From UBA9647 sp963739335 (lineage in GTDB: Bacteria; Bacteroidota; Ignavibacteria; UBA10030), in NCBI GenBank assembly GCA_963739335.1, contig CAVUAC010000098.1:1-64000 (forward strand): a DNA stretch of 64,000 bases, in the 5' to 3' direction. Below, in pieces: positions 54,540-63,683 of the stretch. The notes below the pieces were generated by a model that did not search any database, was not told where the DNA came from, and was given only the letters and a program-made list of their open reading frames with translations. Both the position numbers and the translations under genes were made by a program. The first letter of the stretch is position 1, and every line of letters begins with the position of its first letter.

Positions 54540-54675
54540 GGGGTCGTAGCTCAGCTTGGTTAGTCCCAAACTGACTGAAGTTAGCGAGCGAAACGAAGCT
54601 AAGTTCATTGTCAGTTTGAGGATCTCCCGCTTTTTGGATTCCGCTTGTAAGCGGGATTAAGAAAGCGGAACCGAC
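54540..54675 (+). pseudogene. 5' fragment of tRNA-Asp followed by palindromic elements
   Basis: The 24 bases 54540-54563 are identical to the first 24 of the intact tRNA-Asp at 54741 (GGGGTCGTAGCTCAGCTTGG plus TTAG), ending inside the D-loop. They are followed by a long imperfect hairpin (CAAACTGAC...GTCAGTTTG, TTAGC...GCTAA) to about 54622 and then by a GCGGGA/TCCCGC-type palindrome block like that at 20.7-20.85 kb. The rest of the tRNA is absent, so the copy cannot work. Confidence 0.7.
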
Positions 54676-54740
54676 GCTTTTCGTCGGGAAGCGCCGTTGG
54701 TCGGAGTTCGTCGAGCACGTTGATCTTCTCACTTTTCATC

Positions 54741-54815
54741 GGGGTCGTAGCTCAGCTTGGTTAGAGCGCCTGCCTGTCACGCAGGAGGTCGAGGGTTCGA
54801 GTCCCTTCGGCCCCG
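54741..54815 (+). tRNA. tRNA-Asp (anticodon GTC)
   Basis: The 75-base sequence folds as a full cloverleaf: acceptor GGGGTCG/CGGCCCC (one T-G pair), D-arm GCTC...GAGC, anticodon arm CCTGC-CTGTCAC-GCAGG with anticodon GTC, variable loop AGGTC, T-arm GAGGG-TTCGAGT-CCCTT, discriminator G. CCA is not encoded. A hairpin terminator follows at 54823. Confidence 0.95.
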
Positions 54816-54822
54816 CTGGTAA

Positions 54823-54852
54823 AGCCCTCCCCTCAACATCGGAGGGCTTTGT
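54823..54852 (+). terminator. Terminator after tRNA-Asp
   Basis: AAAGCCCTCC pairs with GGAGGGCTTT across a 10-base loop. The T-run after it is weak. Confidence 0.6.
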
Positions 54853-54867
54853 CATTCCAGGGGTGAT

Positions 54868-55158
54868 GTGGCCTTCTACGTTTACATAATCCAGAGTGGT
54901 CTGAACGGTGCGTTCTACTCCGGTTCCTCTCACGACCCTGTTCTCAGATGTCAGCGACATAACGAAGGATGGACCAAGTCGACAAAGGGGAAGGGGCCGT
55001 GGAAACTTGTCTATGTGAGGAAGTTTGACACGAAGGCGGAGGCCCTTGCATTCGAACAACACATCAAGAAAATGAAGAGTGGGGTTTTCACTGAGAGTTT
55101 GTTCCTTCCCTTCCGCGTTTGTCCCATTCCCACCTGCTGGCAACTCCGAACATCCTAA
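54868..55158 (+). CDS. GIY-YIG nuclease-family protein, possibly with altered C-terminus
   Basis: The start is GTG at 54868 with AGGGGTGA upstream. The 96-residue product follows the small GIY-YIG (UPF0213-like) pattern: FYVYIIQSGLNGAFYSGSSH (the GIY-YIG strands, with F-Y in the second), DPVLRCQRHNEGWTKSTKGK (Arg/His helix), GPWKLVYVRKFDTKAEALAFEQHIKKMKS (the E-x-x-I-K-K helix). From about residue 72 it becomes unlike the family (FTESLFLPFRVCPIPTCWQL). Such genes are common beside tRNA genes. It would cut or bind DNA; the role is not known. It lies just after the tRNA-Asp terminator. Confidence 0.7.
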   Translation: MAFYVYIIQSGLNGAFYSGSSHDPVLRCQRHNEGWTKSTKGKGPWKLVYVRKFDTKAEALAFEQHIKKMKSGVFTESLFLPFRVCPIPTCWQLRTS

Positions 55159-55246
55159 GATCTCGTAGACTGCAGTAATCGCCGCTGCTTTGCTTTTCAC
55201 GCATCTCATTTGTAAATTTTCTGCACCCTTCTGAAAGGAACCCACA

Positions 55247-57358
55247 ATGAACAAAAACTGCATCCTTCTCCTCGCTTTCCTTCCCATCTTCTTTCTGTGC
55301 TGCTCAAAACCTGAGCAGGTCGAGACCAAGAAAGATCCGAAAGAGTTCGTGGAACACGGAAACAAAAGAATCGACAACTATCATTGGCTGAGCAACCCGA
55401 AGGACAGCGCTGTCATAGAACACCTCAAAGCGGAGAACGCTTACACCGAGGCGATGCTGAAACATACCGAAGGACTGCAGAAGAAAATCTACGACGAGCT
55501 TGTCGCGCGTATTGAGCAGAAGTACGAATCCCTGCCCTTCATGAAGAACGGCTACTGGTACTGCATCCGTTATGGAGAAGGCCAACAATACCCTGTGCAA
55601 TACAGGAAAAAGGGAAATCTCGATGCACGAGAAGAATCAATGCTCGACATTCCTCTGATGGCGAAAGGACATCAGATATTCCTCATCTCGGGTCTATCTG
55701 TAAGCCAGAACAACACCTGGCTCGCCTATGGCGTCGACACATCGGGCGATAGGAGGCGCACCCTTCATTTCTTGGATCTCTCTACACAGAAGCCATCACC
55801 ACAGACTCTCGCCAATACAAGCGGCGACTATGCCTGGGCGAGCGACAACAAGACGATATTCTATGTACTGAACGACCCGACTGTCCGCGCATACAAGGTC
55901 ATGAGACACCGGCTTGGCACCGATCCCAAGTCCGACCAGGAAGTCTACGCAGAGTCCGACAGTACCTACTCGGTGAGCCTCTCCACATCCAGAGATGACA
56001 AATTCATCTTCATCAATTCGGGATACACCGAGAATCGTGAGACTCGCTACATAACGGCGGGCAACCCTGAGAAGCCAGCCGTCGTCATTCAGCGACGACA
56101 GAAGGATCTGGCGTACAGCGTCATTGATCACGAAGGAGAATTGTTTTTCCTGCGCACCAATGATGGCGCGAAGAATTTCAAGCTGGTATCCGCACCAATC
56201 CGCAGTCCCGGGATTACAAACTGGAAGGATGTCATACCGCATCGTCCTGACGCCCTGCTCGAATCCGCACGTGTTCTGAAGAACTACATCGTTGCCCAAC
56301 AGAAGATCCATGGCCTGCCGCAGATTCTTGTCATCGACCGGCGCACGAGGGGGTCCTATTACGTCGACTTCGCTGAACAGGCTTATGTGGCTACCATATA
56401 CACCGCAACGGACGCGTACGATCTTGATAGCATCCGGTATGTTTATAGCTCGCTCACCACGCCGCGCACAGAATTCAAGTACACGTTGGACACTCAACAG
56501 AAGACATTCCTGAAACAGGAGAAAATCGGCGGCGGATTTGTGGACTCCCTCTACGAAACGAAGCGCATCTGGGCTGCGGAATCCGATACAGCAAAGGTGC
56601 CGATCAGCCTGGTCTATCGCAAATCTCTATTCCGAAAAGATGGAAGCAACCCGATGCTGTTGTATGCCTACGGATCGTACGGGTACAGCACGGATCCGCA
56701 ATTCAACAGATCTGTCATCAGTCTTCTGGACCGCGGTTTCGTGTACGGAATCGCACATATTCGAGGGGGACAGGAGCTCGGGCGTCAATGGTACGAAGAT
56801 GGCAAGTTTATGAAGAAGAAGAATACGTTCATCGACTACGTGACGTGCGCTCAATTCCTTGTTACAGAGAAGTATACCGCTGCAGACAGGTTTTTCGCAA
56901 ACGGTGCGAGCGCCGGCGGGATGTTGATGGGCGCGGTCACAAACATGCGCCCCGATCTTTTCCGCGGCGTCCTAGCCGAAGTACCATGGATGGACGTCAT
57001 AACCGAGAGCTTCAATACCGACCTGCCATTGGTGACACTGGAGTACGATGAGTGGGGAAATCCGGCAGTGAAGGAGCAGTACGAATATATGCTCACCTGG
57101 TCACCGCTCGATAACGTGCGCGACGCCGACTACCCGGCCATACTGGCCACCGGCGGACTGAACGACACACAGGTCCCCTATTCCTCACCCGCGAAGTGGG
57201 TAGCAAAGGTGCGCGACCATAACACGGGCAAAAACCCTGTGCTTTTCAAGGTCAACATGGGAGCCGGACACGGCGGGGAGTCAGGGAGGTTTGAGCGCGA
57301 GAAGCTGACGGCACTGAAGTATACCTTCATGCTGGATCTTGTGGGCCGCAACAAGTAG
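55247..57358 (+). CDS. Oligopeptidase B-type prolyl oligopeptidase (S9A), lipoprotein
   Basis: The ATG at 55247 follows GAAAGGA and opens a signal with lipobox FFLCC. The 703-residue protein has the S9A order: N-terminal helical start (IDNYHWLSNPKDSAVIEHLKAEN), a seven-bladed beta-propeller (about 110-420, with SVSQNNTWLAYGVDTSGDRR), and an alpha/beta-hydrolase domain. Catalytic residues are Ser in NGASAGGMLMG (family GGSAGG), Asp in GLNDTQVPY and His in AGHGGESGR. Oligopeptidase B cleaves after basic residues in short peptides. Being a lipoprotein it should act in the periplasm or at the surface. Its last ~180 coding bases recur at 63416-63595. Confidence 0.93.
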   Translation: MNKNCILLLAFLPIFFLCCSKPEQVETKKDPKEFVEHGNKRIDNYHWLSNPKDSAVIEHLKAENAYTEAMLKHTEGLQKKIYDELVARIEQKYESLPFMKNGYWYCIRYGEGQQYPVQYRKKGNLDAREESMLDIPLMAKGHQIFLISGLSVSQNNTWLAYGVDTSGDRRRTLHFLDLSTQKPSPQTLANTSGDYAWASDNKTIFYVLNDPTVRAYKVMRHRLGTDPKSDQEVYAESDSTYSVSLSTSRDDKFIFINSGYTENRETRYITAGNPEKPAVVIQRRQKDLAYSVIDHEGELFFLRTNDGAKNFKLVSAPIRSPGITNWKDVIPHRPDALLESARVLKNYIVAQQKIHGLPQILVIDRRTRGSYYVDFAEQAYVATIYTATDAYDLDSIRYVYSSLTTPRTEFKYTLDTQQKTFLKQEKIGGGFVDSLYETKRIWAAESDTAKVPISLVYRKSLFRKDGSNPMLLYAYGSYGYSTDPQFNRSVISLLDRGFVYGIAHIRGGQELGRQWYEDGKFMKKKNTFIDYVTCAQFLVTEKYTAADRFFANGASAGGMLMGAVTNMRPDLFRGVLAEVPWMDVITESFNTDLPLVTLEYDEWGNPAVKEQYEYMLTWSPLDNVRDADYPAILATGGLNDTQVPYSSPAKWVAKVRDHNTGKNPVLFKVNMGAGHGGESGRFEREKLTALKYTFMLDLVGRNK

Positions 57359-57405
57359 GCGATGCAAGATGGCTTGTTGAAGGTCGAACACCGATCAACA
57401 AACTT
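57178..57405 (+). repeat. Segmental duplication, source copy (end of oligopeptidase gene)
   Basis: These 228 bases match 63416-63643 at constant offset 6238 with only about five mismatches. The copy covers the last 60 codons of the oligopeptidase and 47 bases of spacer. Both copies abut the 3' end of a minus-strand RND pump gene. Confidence 0.9.
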
Positions 57406-57416
57406 AGAATGTCGAA

Positions 57417-57438
57417 GCGGGTCCGGGAGCGGACCCGC
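57417..57438. terminator. Hairpin between convergent oligopeptidase and RND genes
   Basis: GCGGGTCC pairs with GGACCCGC across a 6-base loop between two convergent genes; there is no clear T-run, so it may be a bidirectional, weaker terminator. Confidence 0.5.
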
Positions 57439-57448
57439 CCTCACCTGG

Positions 57449-60400
57449 CTATGATTCCGGTTCCGGAATGATCTCCCCCACCTGTGGTTCTTTTGACCGC
57501 AGCTGCGCCAGCTTCTTCTCGCCGTAAGCGATCCGAGTGATGACGACAAACAACACCGGCACGACGAAGATCGCCAGCATCGTCGCAGCCAGCATGCCAC
57601 CCAACACCGTCCATCCGATGGTCGATCGAGCTTGTGCCCCTGCACCGGTTGCAAAGGCCAGCGGTGAAACACCCAGTATGAATGCCATCGACGTCATGAG
57701 AATTGGACGCAACCGCAGCTTCACTGCTTCAAGTGTTGCATCGATGATAGGAAGACCTCGGTCGACACGCGCCTTGCCAAACTCGACAATGAGAATAGCA
57801 TTCTTTGCCGCCAGGCCGATCAGCGTAATCAAGCCTATCTGCGCATAGACGTTGTTGCTCAGGCTCGGCAACAGGGTCAGAGTAAGAATAGCACCAAACG
57901 CACCGATGGGGACCGCCATCAAGACGGCAAATGGGACCGACCAGCTTTCATACAAAGCAGTAAGGAACAAGAAGACAAACGCGACCGATAAGATGAATGT
58001 GGCTGCAGTGCTGCTGCCAGCGTTGATCTCTTCACGACTGAGACCCGCAAATTCATATCCGTAGCCAGCTGGCAAAACCTTTGCCGCGACGTCCTTCAAC
58101 GCTTCGATTGCCTGGCCGCTGCTGTATCCCGGAGCGGCATTGCCGTTTACTTCTGCGGTGCGGAACAGATTGAAGTGTGTTATCAATGGGGCATTTTCAA
58201 TCACCTTCGAACTGATCAACGTGCTCAACGGAATCATGGCACCCGCCACATTCTTGACATAGTACTTCGACAAGTCCTGAATGTCCGTTCGATAGACAGT
58301 ATCAGCCTGAGCGACGACGTGAAAGTTCCGACCGTAGATCGTGAAGTCGTTTACATAGCGACTGCCAAGATATGTCTGCAGTGTCCCGTAGACTTCTGCA
58401 ATCGAAACCCCCAACTTCTTGGCCTTCTCCCTGTCGACATCGACCTGATAACCCGGTGTGCGCGCGGTGAAGAACGAAAACACCCGGCTCAATTCCGGAC
58501 GCCTGTTCGCCTCAGCAACAAAGGACTGAACCACCTTCTCGAATTGCTTAATGTCATCTGTGCTCTCGTGCTGTTCCAATTCAAACGTAAAACCACCTGT
58601 CTGCCCGAGACCGGGGATAGCCGGCGGCGAAATCACGACCACGTTCGCATCCTTGATTGAGGAAAACTCCCTCTGCAGTGTAGCAATCAATGAGTTAAGC
58701 TGGAGTGTCTTCTCCGTTCGTTCATCCCAAGGCTTCAGCTGAACGAAAATCGTTCCACTGTTTGATTTCGTGGCGAAGGTGACGACGTTCAAACCGCCGA
58801 GCGCAGCAAAATGAGCGATGCCGGGCGTTTGTTTCAAGGTGCTCATCATGCCATTCAGCACCTCCAGGCTTCTGGAGGTGGATGACGCTTCAGGCAATTC
58901 AAATGTGACGTACAATCGACCCTCATCTTCTGTCGGGATAAACCCTGTGGGCTTCTTCGCAAAGAGGGCCACGGTCCCTGCGTAGAGGAGGATGAGCATA
59001 ATGATCACATAAGGAGCTATCTGAATGCACTTGCGAACGCCGACAGAATACGAAGCAGTCGTTTTCTGGAACCACGCATTGAACTTGAAGAAGAACTTGT
59101 TCAATCCCCTGGAGTTGCTCTCGATCGTTGACGGCTTTAAGAACAGAGAGCACAAGGCAGGCGTCAACGAGAGAGCTATGAAAGCTGAGATCAATACGGA
59201 GTTTGCGATTGTGATAGCGAACTGTTGATAGAGCCTACCCACGATACCTGGCATGAATCCCACAGGCACAAAGACTGCAGCCAGGATCAGCGCAATAGCC
59301 ACAACCGGACCGGAGATGTCCTTCATGGCCTTGGCTGTGGCATCTTTCGGTGAAAGTTTCTCGTGATCAATGTAGTGCTGTACTGCTTCTACCACAATGA
59401 TCGCATCATCGACCACGATACCGATAGCGAGCACGAAACCGAACATGGTGAGCGTGTTGATCGTGAAGCCGAGCGGAACAAAGAAAGCGAAAGACCCGAT
59501 AATTGAAACCGGAATCGCGAGGACCGGAATCAATGTTGCACGCCAGCTTTGAAGGAACAGAAACACGACGAGGACAACAAGTCCTAATGCTTCAAGGAGA
59601 GTTACTACGACTTCACTAATCGATACCTTGACCACCGATATCGATTCAAAAGGAACCACATAATCGACATCCTTCGGAAACGACCTCTTCAGCTCCTCCA
59701 TCGTCTTGTAGATGCCCTTTGCAACATCCAGCGCATTGCTTCCCGGAGCCTGGTAGACGAGCAGATACGACGCGCGCTGGCCGTCGACAAAGGAATTGCT
59801 GGCGTAACTAAACTTGCCCAGCTGAATCCGTGCAACATCCCGCAAGTGAACCGCTGAGCCATCGCGCGTGTTTTCACGGACAACAACGTTACGAAACTGC
59901 TCTTCCGAACTCAGACGACTGTTCGTGAAGACAGTGTATTCGAAGGCCTGAAGTTGTTTTTGCGGCGGCGCCCCCACAGAACCCGCGGCAATCTGCACGT
60001 TTTGTTCTGTCAGAGCGTTGACAACATCATTGGTTGTGAGACCCAGTTGCGCCAGCTTGTCGGGTTGCAGCCAGACACGCATGCTGAAGTCATCAGCACG
60101 CGTAAAGACGTCCCCTACCCCGTTTACCCGCAACAATGCGTCTCGTACGAAGATGTTGGTGTAATTGTCGAGGAATGTGACGCCGTGAGTTCCATTCGGA
60201 GAATACATGGCAACGAGCAGCAGGATACTCGGATTACGTTTTCTGGTAGTCAGTCCCAGGCGTTTGACATCATCTGGGAGCTGCGGCGTTGCAATGCCCA
60301 CTCTGTTTTGAACATCAAGCGCGGCGATATCTGGATTCGTTCCGACATTCAACGTGACATTGATTGTCGTCCTGCCGTCACTCGTACTGTTGCCCTGCAT

Positions 60401-60634
60401 GTAGGCCATGCCCGGAGTGCCGTTGATCTGAGATTCAATGGGGGTAGTGACCGCTTGTTCAACAGTCTGAGCATCCGCACCGTTGAAGGTGCCTGTTACC
60501 TGGACCGTCGGCGGAGTGATGTCGGGATACTGACTGACCGGCAATTTGAAAATGGCCAGCAAGCCGAGCAGCACAATAACGATCGATATGACAATCGCTG
60601 TTACGGGTCTTCGAATGAACAGATCTGCAATCAT
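57449..60634 (-). CDS. RND multidrug efflux transporter, AcrB/MexB (HAE1) type
   Basis: The 1061-residue inner-membrane pump has 12 predicted membrane helices and two large periplasmic loops. It begins MIADLFIRRPVTAIVISI, with the HAE1 features FVRDALLRVNGVGDVF, and GIVVDDAIIVVEAVQ in helix 4 with the proton-relay Asp pair. Later come PVGFMPGIVGRLYQQFAITI and the second-half GLAAKNAILIVEFGK. It exports drugs, bile-like detergents or lipophilic compounds by proton antiport with the adaptor and outer-membrane channel encoded just upstream. The adaptor stop lies 19 bases before its ATG. Length and motifs are complete. Confidence 0.95.
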   Translation of the reverse strand: MIADLFIRRPVTAIVISIVIVLLGLLAIFKLPVSQYPDITPPTVQVTGTFNGADAQTVEQAVTTPIESQINGTPGMAYMQGNSTSDGRTTINVTLNVGTNPDIAALDVQNRVGIATPQLPDDVKRLGLTTRKRNPSILLLVAMYSPNGTHGVTFLDNYTNIFVRDALLRVNGVGDVFTRADDFSMRVWLQPDKLAQLGLTTNDVVNALTEQNVQIAAGSVGAPPQKQLQAFEYTVFTNSRLSSEEQFRNVVVRENTRDGSAVHLRDVARIQLGKFSYASNSFVDGQRASYLLVYQAPGSNALDVAKGIYKTMEELKRSFPKDVDYVVPFESISVVKVSISEVVVTLLEALGLVVLVVFLFLQSWRATLIPVLAIPVSIIGSFAFFVPLGFTINTLTMFGFVLAIGIVVDDAIIVVEAVQHYIDHEKLSPKDATAKAMKDISGPVVAIALILAAVFVPVGFMPGIVGRLYQQFAITIANSVLISAFIALSLTPALCSLFLKPSTIESNSRGLNKFFFKFNAWFQKTTASYSVGVRKCIQIAPYVIIMLILLYAGTVALFAKKPTGFIPTEDEGRLYVTFELPEASSTSRSLEVLNGMMSTLKQTPGIAHFAALGGLNVVTFATKSNSGTIFVQLKPWDERTEKTLQLNSLIATLQREFSSIKDANVVVISPPAIPGLGQTGGFTFELEQHESTDDIKQFEKVVQSFVAEANRRPELSRVFSFFTARTPGYQVDVDREKAKKLGVSIAEVYGTLQTYLGSRYVNDFTIYGRNFHVVAQADTVYRTDIQDLSKYYVKNVAGAMIPLSTLISSKVIENAPLITHFNLFRTAEVNGNAAPGYSSGQAIEALKDVAAKVLPAGYGYEFAGLSREEINAGSSTAATFILSVAFVFLFLTALYESWSVPFAVLMAVPIGAFGAILTLTLLPSLSNNVYAQIGLITLIGLAAKNAILIVEFGKARVDRGLPIIDATLEAVKLRLRPILMTSMAFILGVSPLAFATGAGAQARSTIGWTVLGGMLAATMLAIFVVPVLFVVITRIAYGEKKLAQLRSKEPQVGEIIPEPES

Positions 60635-60653
60635 CTCTTATCCAGTAAACCTT

Positions 60654-61802
60654 CTATTGACCTGTCGCAATCGCGAGAGATCGAGTCGCTCCCGCCGGCG
60701 ATGCCACGACAGAAGAATTGTCCCTCAACTTCTGCATCCCCTCAACAACAATCTGGTCACCCACCTGCAAGCCGTCCTTCACAATGACCATATCATTGAC
60801 ATTCACGCCAAGATTCACTCTGTGCTGTGTGACCTTGTTGCCGTTGATCACGAAAACGAAGTACTCACCCATCTGTTCAACGACCGCCCGGTACGGTATC
60901 AGGAGACTGTTGGAAGGAGTCGTATTCTGAACGCGAAGATTACAGGTCATGCCTGCCCGCAACGTTTTTTTGTCGTTGGGAAATATCACTCTGATCCGTA
61001 TTGTGCCTGTTTGTGAATCAACTGACCGATCAATGAGACTCAGGCGACCCGGTGAGGAATAGATCGACTGATCGGGCAGCACCATCGTGAACGTCGAATC
61101 GTCTCCATTCTCCTTCTCCAGCAAGTGAGCAAATCGTGGGATCTGTTTTTCATCGACCGCACAATCAACGGCCATAGGGGTGTCTGAGGAAAGAGTGTTC
61201 AGCAACGTCTGCCCTGCTGTCACAGCCGAACCCAGTTTCACCAAGGAGATACCGATGGTGCCGTCAAACGGAGCCTCAAAGACGGAGTATCGCAGGTTAG
61301 TTTGCACACTCTTCACATTCGCTTCAACTGCCGCCACCTGCATCTTCGCCGATTCTAAATCCGCCAGTGCATGTTCCAACGTCTGCCTCGCGACCGCATC
61401 ATTTTTTGCCAGTTCGAGATATCGGTCGGCATCCTGGCGTGCTCTGGCCAGGTTGGCCTTTGCGACGTTCAAATTCGCGAGAGCCTGGTCATAAGCGGCT
61501 TGATATTGTTGTTGGTCGATGGCATACAGCTTCATACCTTTGCTCACATGCTGCCCGTCCTTGAAATAGATATCCGTCATATATCCCGAAACTTCCGGCC
61601 TGATCTCGACTTGATTCAAGGCCGCAACGGTTGCAGGATACGTGTCGAAATATGTGCCAGTTCCGGCCCTCACTTGATACGAACCGACTGGAACGGGAGG
61701 TGGATCCTTCTTCTCCGCCGCTCTATTGACTTCGCATGCCGACAATCCTATGCAAAGAACGATGGTGGCGACGAACAACCCAATGTTGAACTTCGTGGAC
61801 AT
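60654..61802 (-). CDS. RND efflux periplasmic adaptor (membrane-fusion protein, AcrA-like)
   Basis: The 382-residue protein is a lipoprotein (lipobox GLSAC). It has the usual adaptor order: barrel/lipoyl strands (YPATVAALNQVEIRPEVSGYMTDIYFKDGQHV), an alpha-helical hairpin (about 95-165, QALANLNVAKANLARARQDA), the returning lipoyl half (APFDGTIGISLVKLGSAVTAGQTL), a beta barrel and a membrane-proximal domain. It bridges the RND pump and the outer-membrane channel. It is the middle gene of a three-gene operon, 15 bases after the channel gene and 19 before the pump gene. Confidence 0.93.
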   Translation of the reverse strand: MSTKFNIGLFVATIVLCIGLSACEVNRAAEKKDPPPVPVGSYQVRAGTGTYFDTYPATVAALNQVEIRPEVSGYMTDIYFKDGQHVSKGMKLYAIDQQQYQAAYDQALANLNVAKANLARARQDADRYLELAKNDAVARQTLEHALADLESAKMQVAAVEANVKSVQTNLRYSVFEAPFDGTIGISLVKLGSAVTAGQTLLNTLSSDTPMAVDCAVDEKQIPRFAHLLEKENGDDSTFTMVLPDQSIYSSPGRLSLIDRSVDSQTGTIRIRVIFPNDKKTLRAGMTCNLRVQNTTPSNSLLIPYRAVVEQMGEYFVFVINGNKVTQHRVNLGVNVNDMVIVKDGLQVGDQIVVEGMQKLRDNSSVVASPAGATRSLAIATGQ

Positions 61803-61817
61803 AGGTGCTCCGTGCTG

Positions 61818-63143
61818 TTATTGGTATCGAATAGTTCCGAGTGCTTTTTGAAAATCGAGCTTGCTGCTCAACACCTGGTATAATGCATCAGTGCTGTTCA
61901 CCTGAGCCGTTCTCAGGTCGTTTTCCGCGATGATCACTTCCAAATAGGACTTTGTGCCTGACTTGTACTGTAGCTGAACCGTCCGATATACTTCTTGCGC
62001 AAGTACGAGATTCTCTTTCAGGACGGTGTACATATTGAGGTTGCCTTTATAGTCTGCAATCGCCTCTGCGTATTCCGTGCTGAGAGAATTCTCTAGCGAC
62101 AACTCGTCGTAGTCGAATCGCTGTAGCTCCAGCTCGGCCTGCTTCACTTGCTGCCAGCGTTTCCCTCCCTGGAAGATTGGAAAGGACAGCTGAAGCCCAA
62201 CGTACGAGTCGGAATAGTCACGATCGTAAAGTCGGGGCAGCCCACTGCTCAGATAGTTGAGGCTGTAACCGCCGTAGGCTGACAGCGATGGAAGAAAGCT
62301 CCATTCATTGTATCTGACATTCGCCTCCTGCAGAGTTCTTTGTGTCTGATGCAGTTGATATTCTATCCGGCGGTCGTACTTCAACGTTTCGGTCGTATCG
62401 ACGAACGCCTCAGGTTCCATTTGGGCAATTTCGTACTCAAGATTCAAGTCCGCATTGGGTGGATACCCCATCTGTTCCTTCAGATAGACGTATCGTGCTT
62501 TGAGCAATTCTTCGTTCTGTTTTCTCTCGGCCTTTGCATTGTTGAGTGCTATAGTCGCTCGCTCATAATCGATCTTGTCAACGACGCCACCCCGATACTG
62601 ATTGTAGGCATCCTGAAGACTTCGCTCCAACCGGACGATCTGTTCGTCGAGCAATCCAATATGTTCTTTCGTCACCAACACAGCGTAATAGGCCTTGCTC
62701 ACCGTGATGACGACATCAATTTTATTGGTGACGGTTTTCTGACGCATGCGCTCACGGACGTCGGAGGCAGTGCTGCTTGCCAGCAAGACGTCTCTGTTGA
62801 AAATAGTCTGCGTCAACGTGAACAGACCTGCTGAGGTATTCTCGATTCCCACCCTCGCGATGTTACCTTGAAAGACAGACACTGGTAGTTGAGGATTGTG
62901 CTGAAGGCTGAAACTCAAGTTCAGCTGCGGGTACCAATCGGCGAGCTTTCCACTGATGATTCGATCCGTGATCTCCTCATCGAGGTAAGACTGCTTCAAT
63001 ATCGGATGGTGCAACAGCGCAAACTGGACACAATTGTCGAGCGTGCCGCGCTGCAACAAGGAATCTATGCCAGGATGTAGTTGTGCCTGTGCCAGTTGAA
63101 CTGAAACCAGTACGAACAAAATCAAACAGGTGCTTTTTGTCAT
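61818..63143 (-). CDS. Outer-membrane efflux protein of the TolC family
   Basis: The 441-residue protein has a signal peptide (ending AQAQL) and the two-fold OEP repeat of TolC-like channels. Long amphipathic helices around 120-210 (RMRQKTVTNKIDVVITVSKA, LLDEQIVRLERSLQDAYNQYRGGVVDKIDYERA) and 335-440 (VKQAELELQRFDYDELSLEN, LQYKSGTKSYLEVIIAENDL) frame the outer-membrane strands; GLQLSFPIFQGGKRWQQV is the classic second-half motif. It forms the exit duct for the pump. It is the first gene of the operon. Confidence 0.93.
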   Translation of the reverse strand: MTKSTCLILFVLVSVQLAQAQLHPGIDSLLQRGTLDNCVQFALLHHPILKQSYLDEEITDRIISGKLADWYPQLNLSFSLQHNPQLPVSVFQGNIARVGIENTSAGLFTLTQTIFNRDVLLASSTASDVRERMRQKTVTNKIDVVITVSKAYYAVLVTKEHIGLLDEQIVRLERSLQDAYNQYRGGVVDKIDYERATIALNNAKAERKQNEELLKARYVYLKEQMGYPPNADLNLEYEIAQMEPEAFVDTTETLKYDRRIEYQLHQTQRTLQEANVRYNEWSFLPSLSAYGGYSLNYLSSGLPRLYDRDYSDSYVGLQLSFPIFQGGKRWQQVKQAELELQRFDYDELSLENSLSTEYAEAIADYKGNLNMYTVLKENLVLAQEVYRTVQLQYKSGTKSYLEVIIAENDLRTAQVNSTDALYQVLSSKLDFQKALGTIRYQ

Positions 63144-63683
63144 GTCCGAGTATTTTTGGGTCGATCCGCAATTGCGCCTCTAGCAGACACTTGCAGGTTG
63201 CTTGCAAAACAGGCGTAGCTACTATACTTCTTCAACAATAGGCGGAATCCAGAGGTTCCAAATCTGCGGACGACGCTTCTGGCTGTGTGGGGTATTTAGA
63301 GGCCGGACGAAACGGACCGTTGGGACCAGCACACTCCGGCGCACATTGCCTGAGGGACTACTGGAAAGGGGTTTTTGAGATAGGTTCTAATACTTGCCGG
63401 ACAAGGTACCGTACTCTATTCCTCACCCGCGAAGTGGGTAGCAAAGGTGCGCGACCATAACACGGGCAAAAACCCTGTGCTCTTCAAGGTCAACATGGGA
63501 GCCGGACACGGCGGGGAATCAGGGAGGTTTGAGCGCGAGAAGCTGACGGCACTGAAGTATGCCTTCATGCTGGATCTTGTGGGCCCCAACAAGTAGGCGA
63601 TGCAAGATGGCTTGTTGAAGGTCGAACACCGATCAACAAACTTCGATCGCTGAAGTGGGTCCTGCAGCGAGCAGGGGCCACAA
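63144..63683. repeat. Spacer holding the duplicated oligopeptidase 3' end
   Basis: 63416-63643 is a near-identical copy of 57178-57405. It carries the last 60 codons of oligopeptidase B in the plus orientation (AGHGGESGRFEREKLTALKY then a stop at 63593-63595) without any start. Left of it, near 63247-63267, lies a fragment of the dispersed repeat (GGAATCCAGAGGTT). The rest of the spacer, 63268-63415, shows no gene; the RND operon promoter should lie next to 63144 but no consensus is clear. Confidence 0.85.

Noticed and set aside
54736..55377. Minus-strand frame of 213 codons
   Set aside because: It crosses the intact tRNA-Asp and the GIY-YIG gene in the opposite direction and shows no domain.
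57178..57672. Minus-strand frame of 164 codons at the oligopeptidase/RND junction
   Set aside because: It is antisense to the end of the oligopeptidase gene and out of frame with the RND pump; Cys/Trp/Arg-rich composition.
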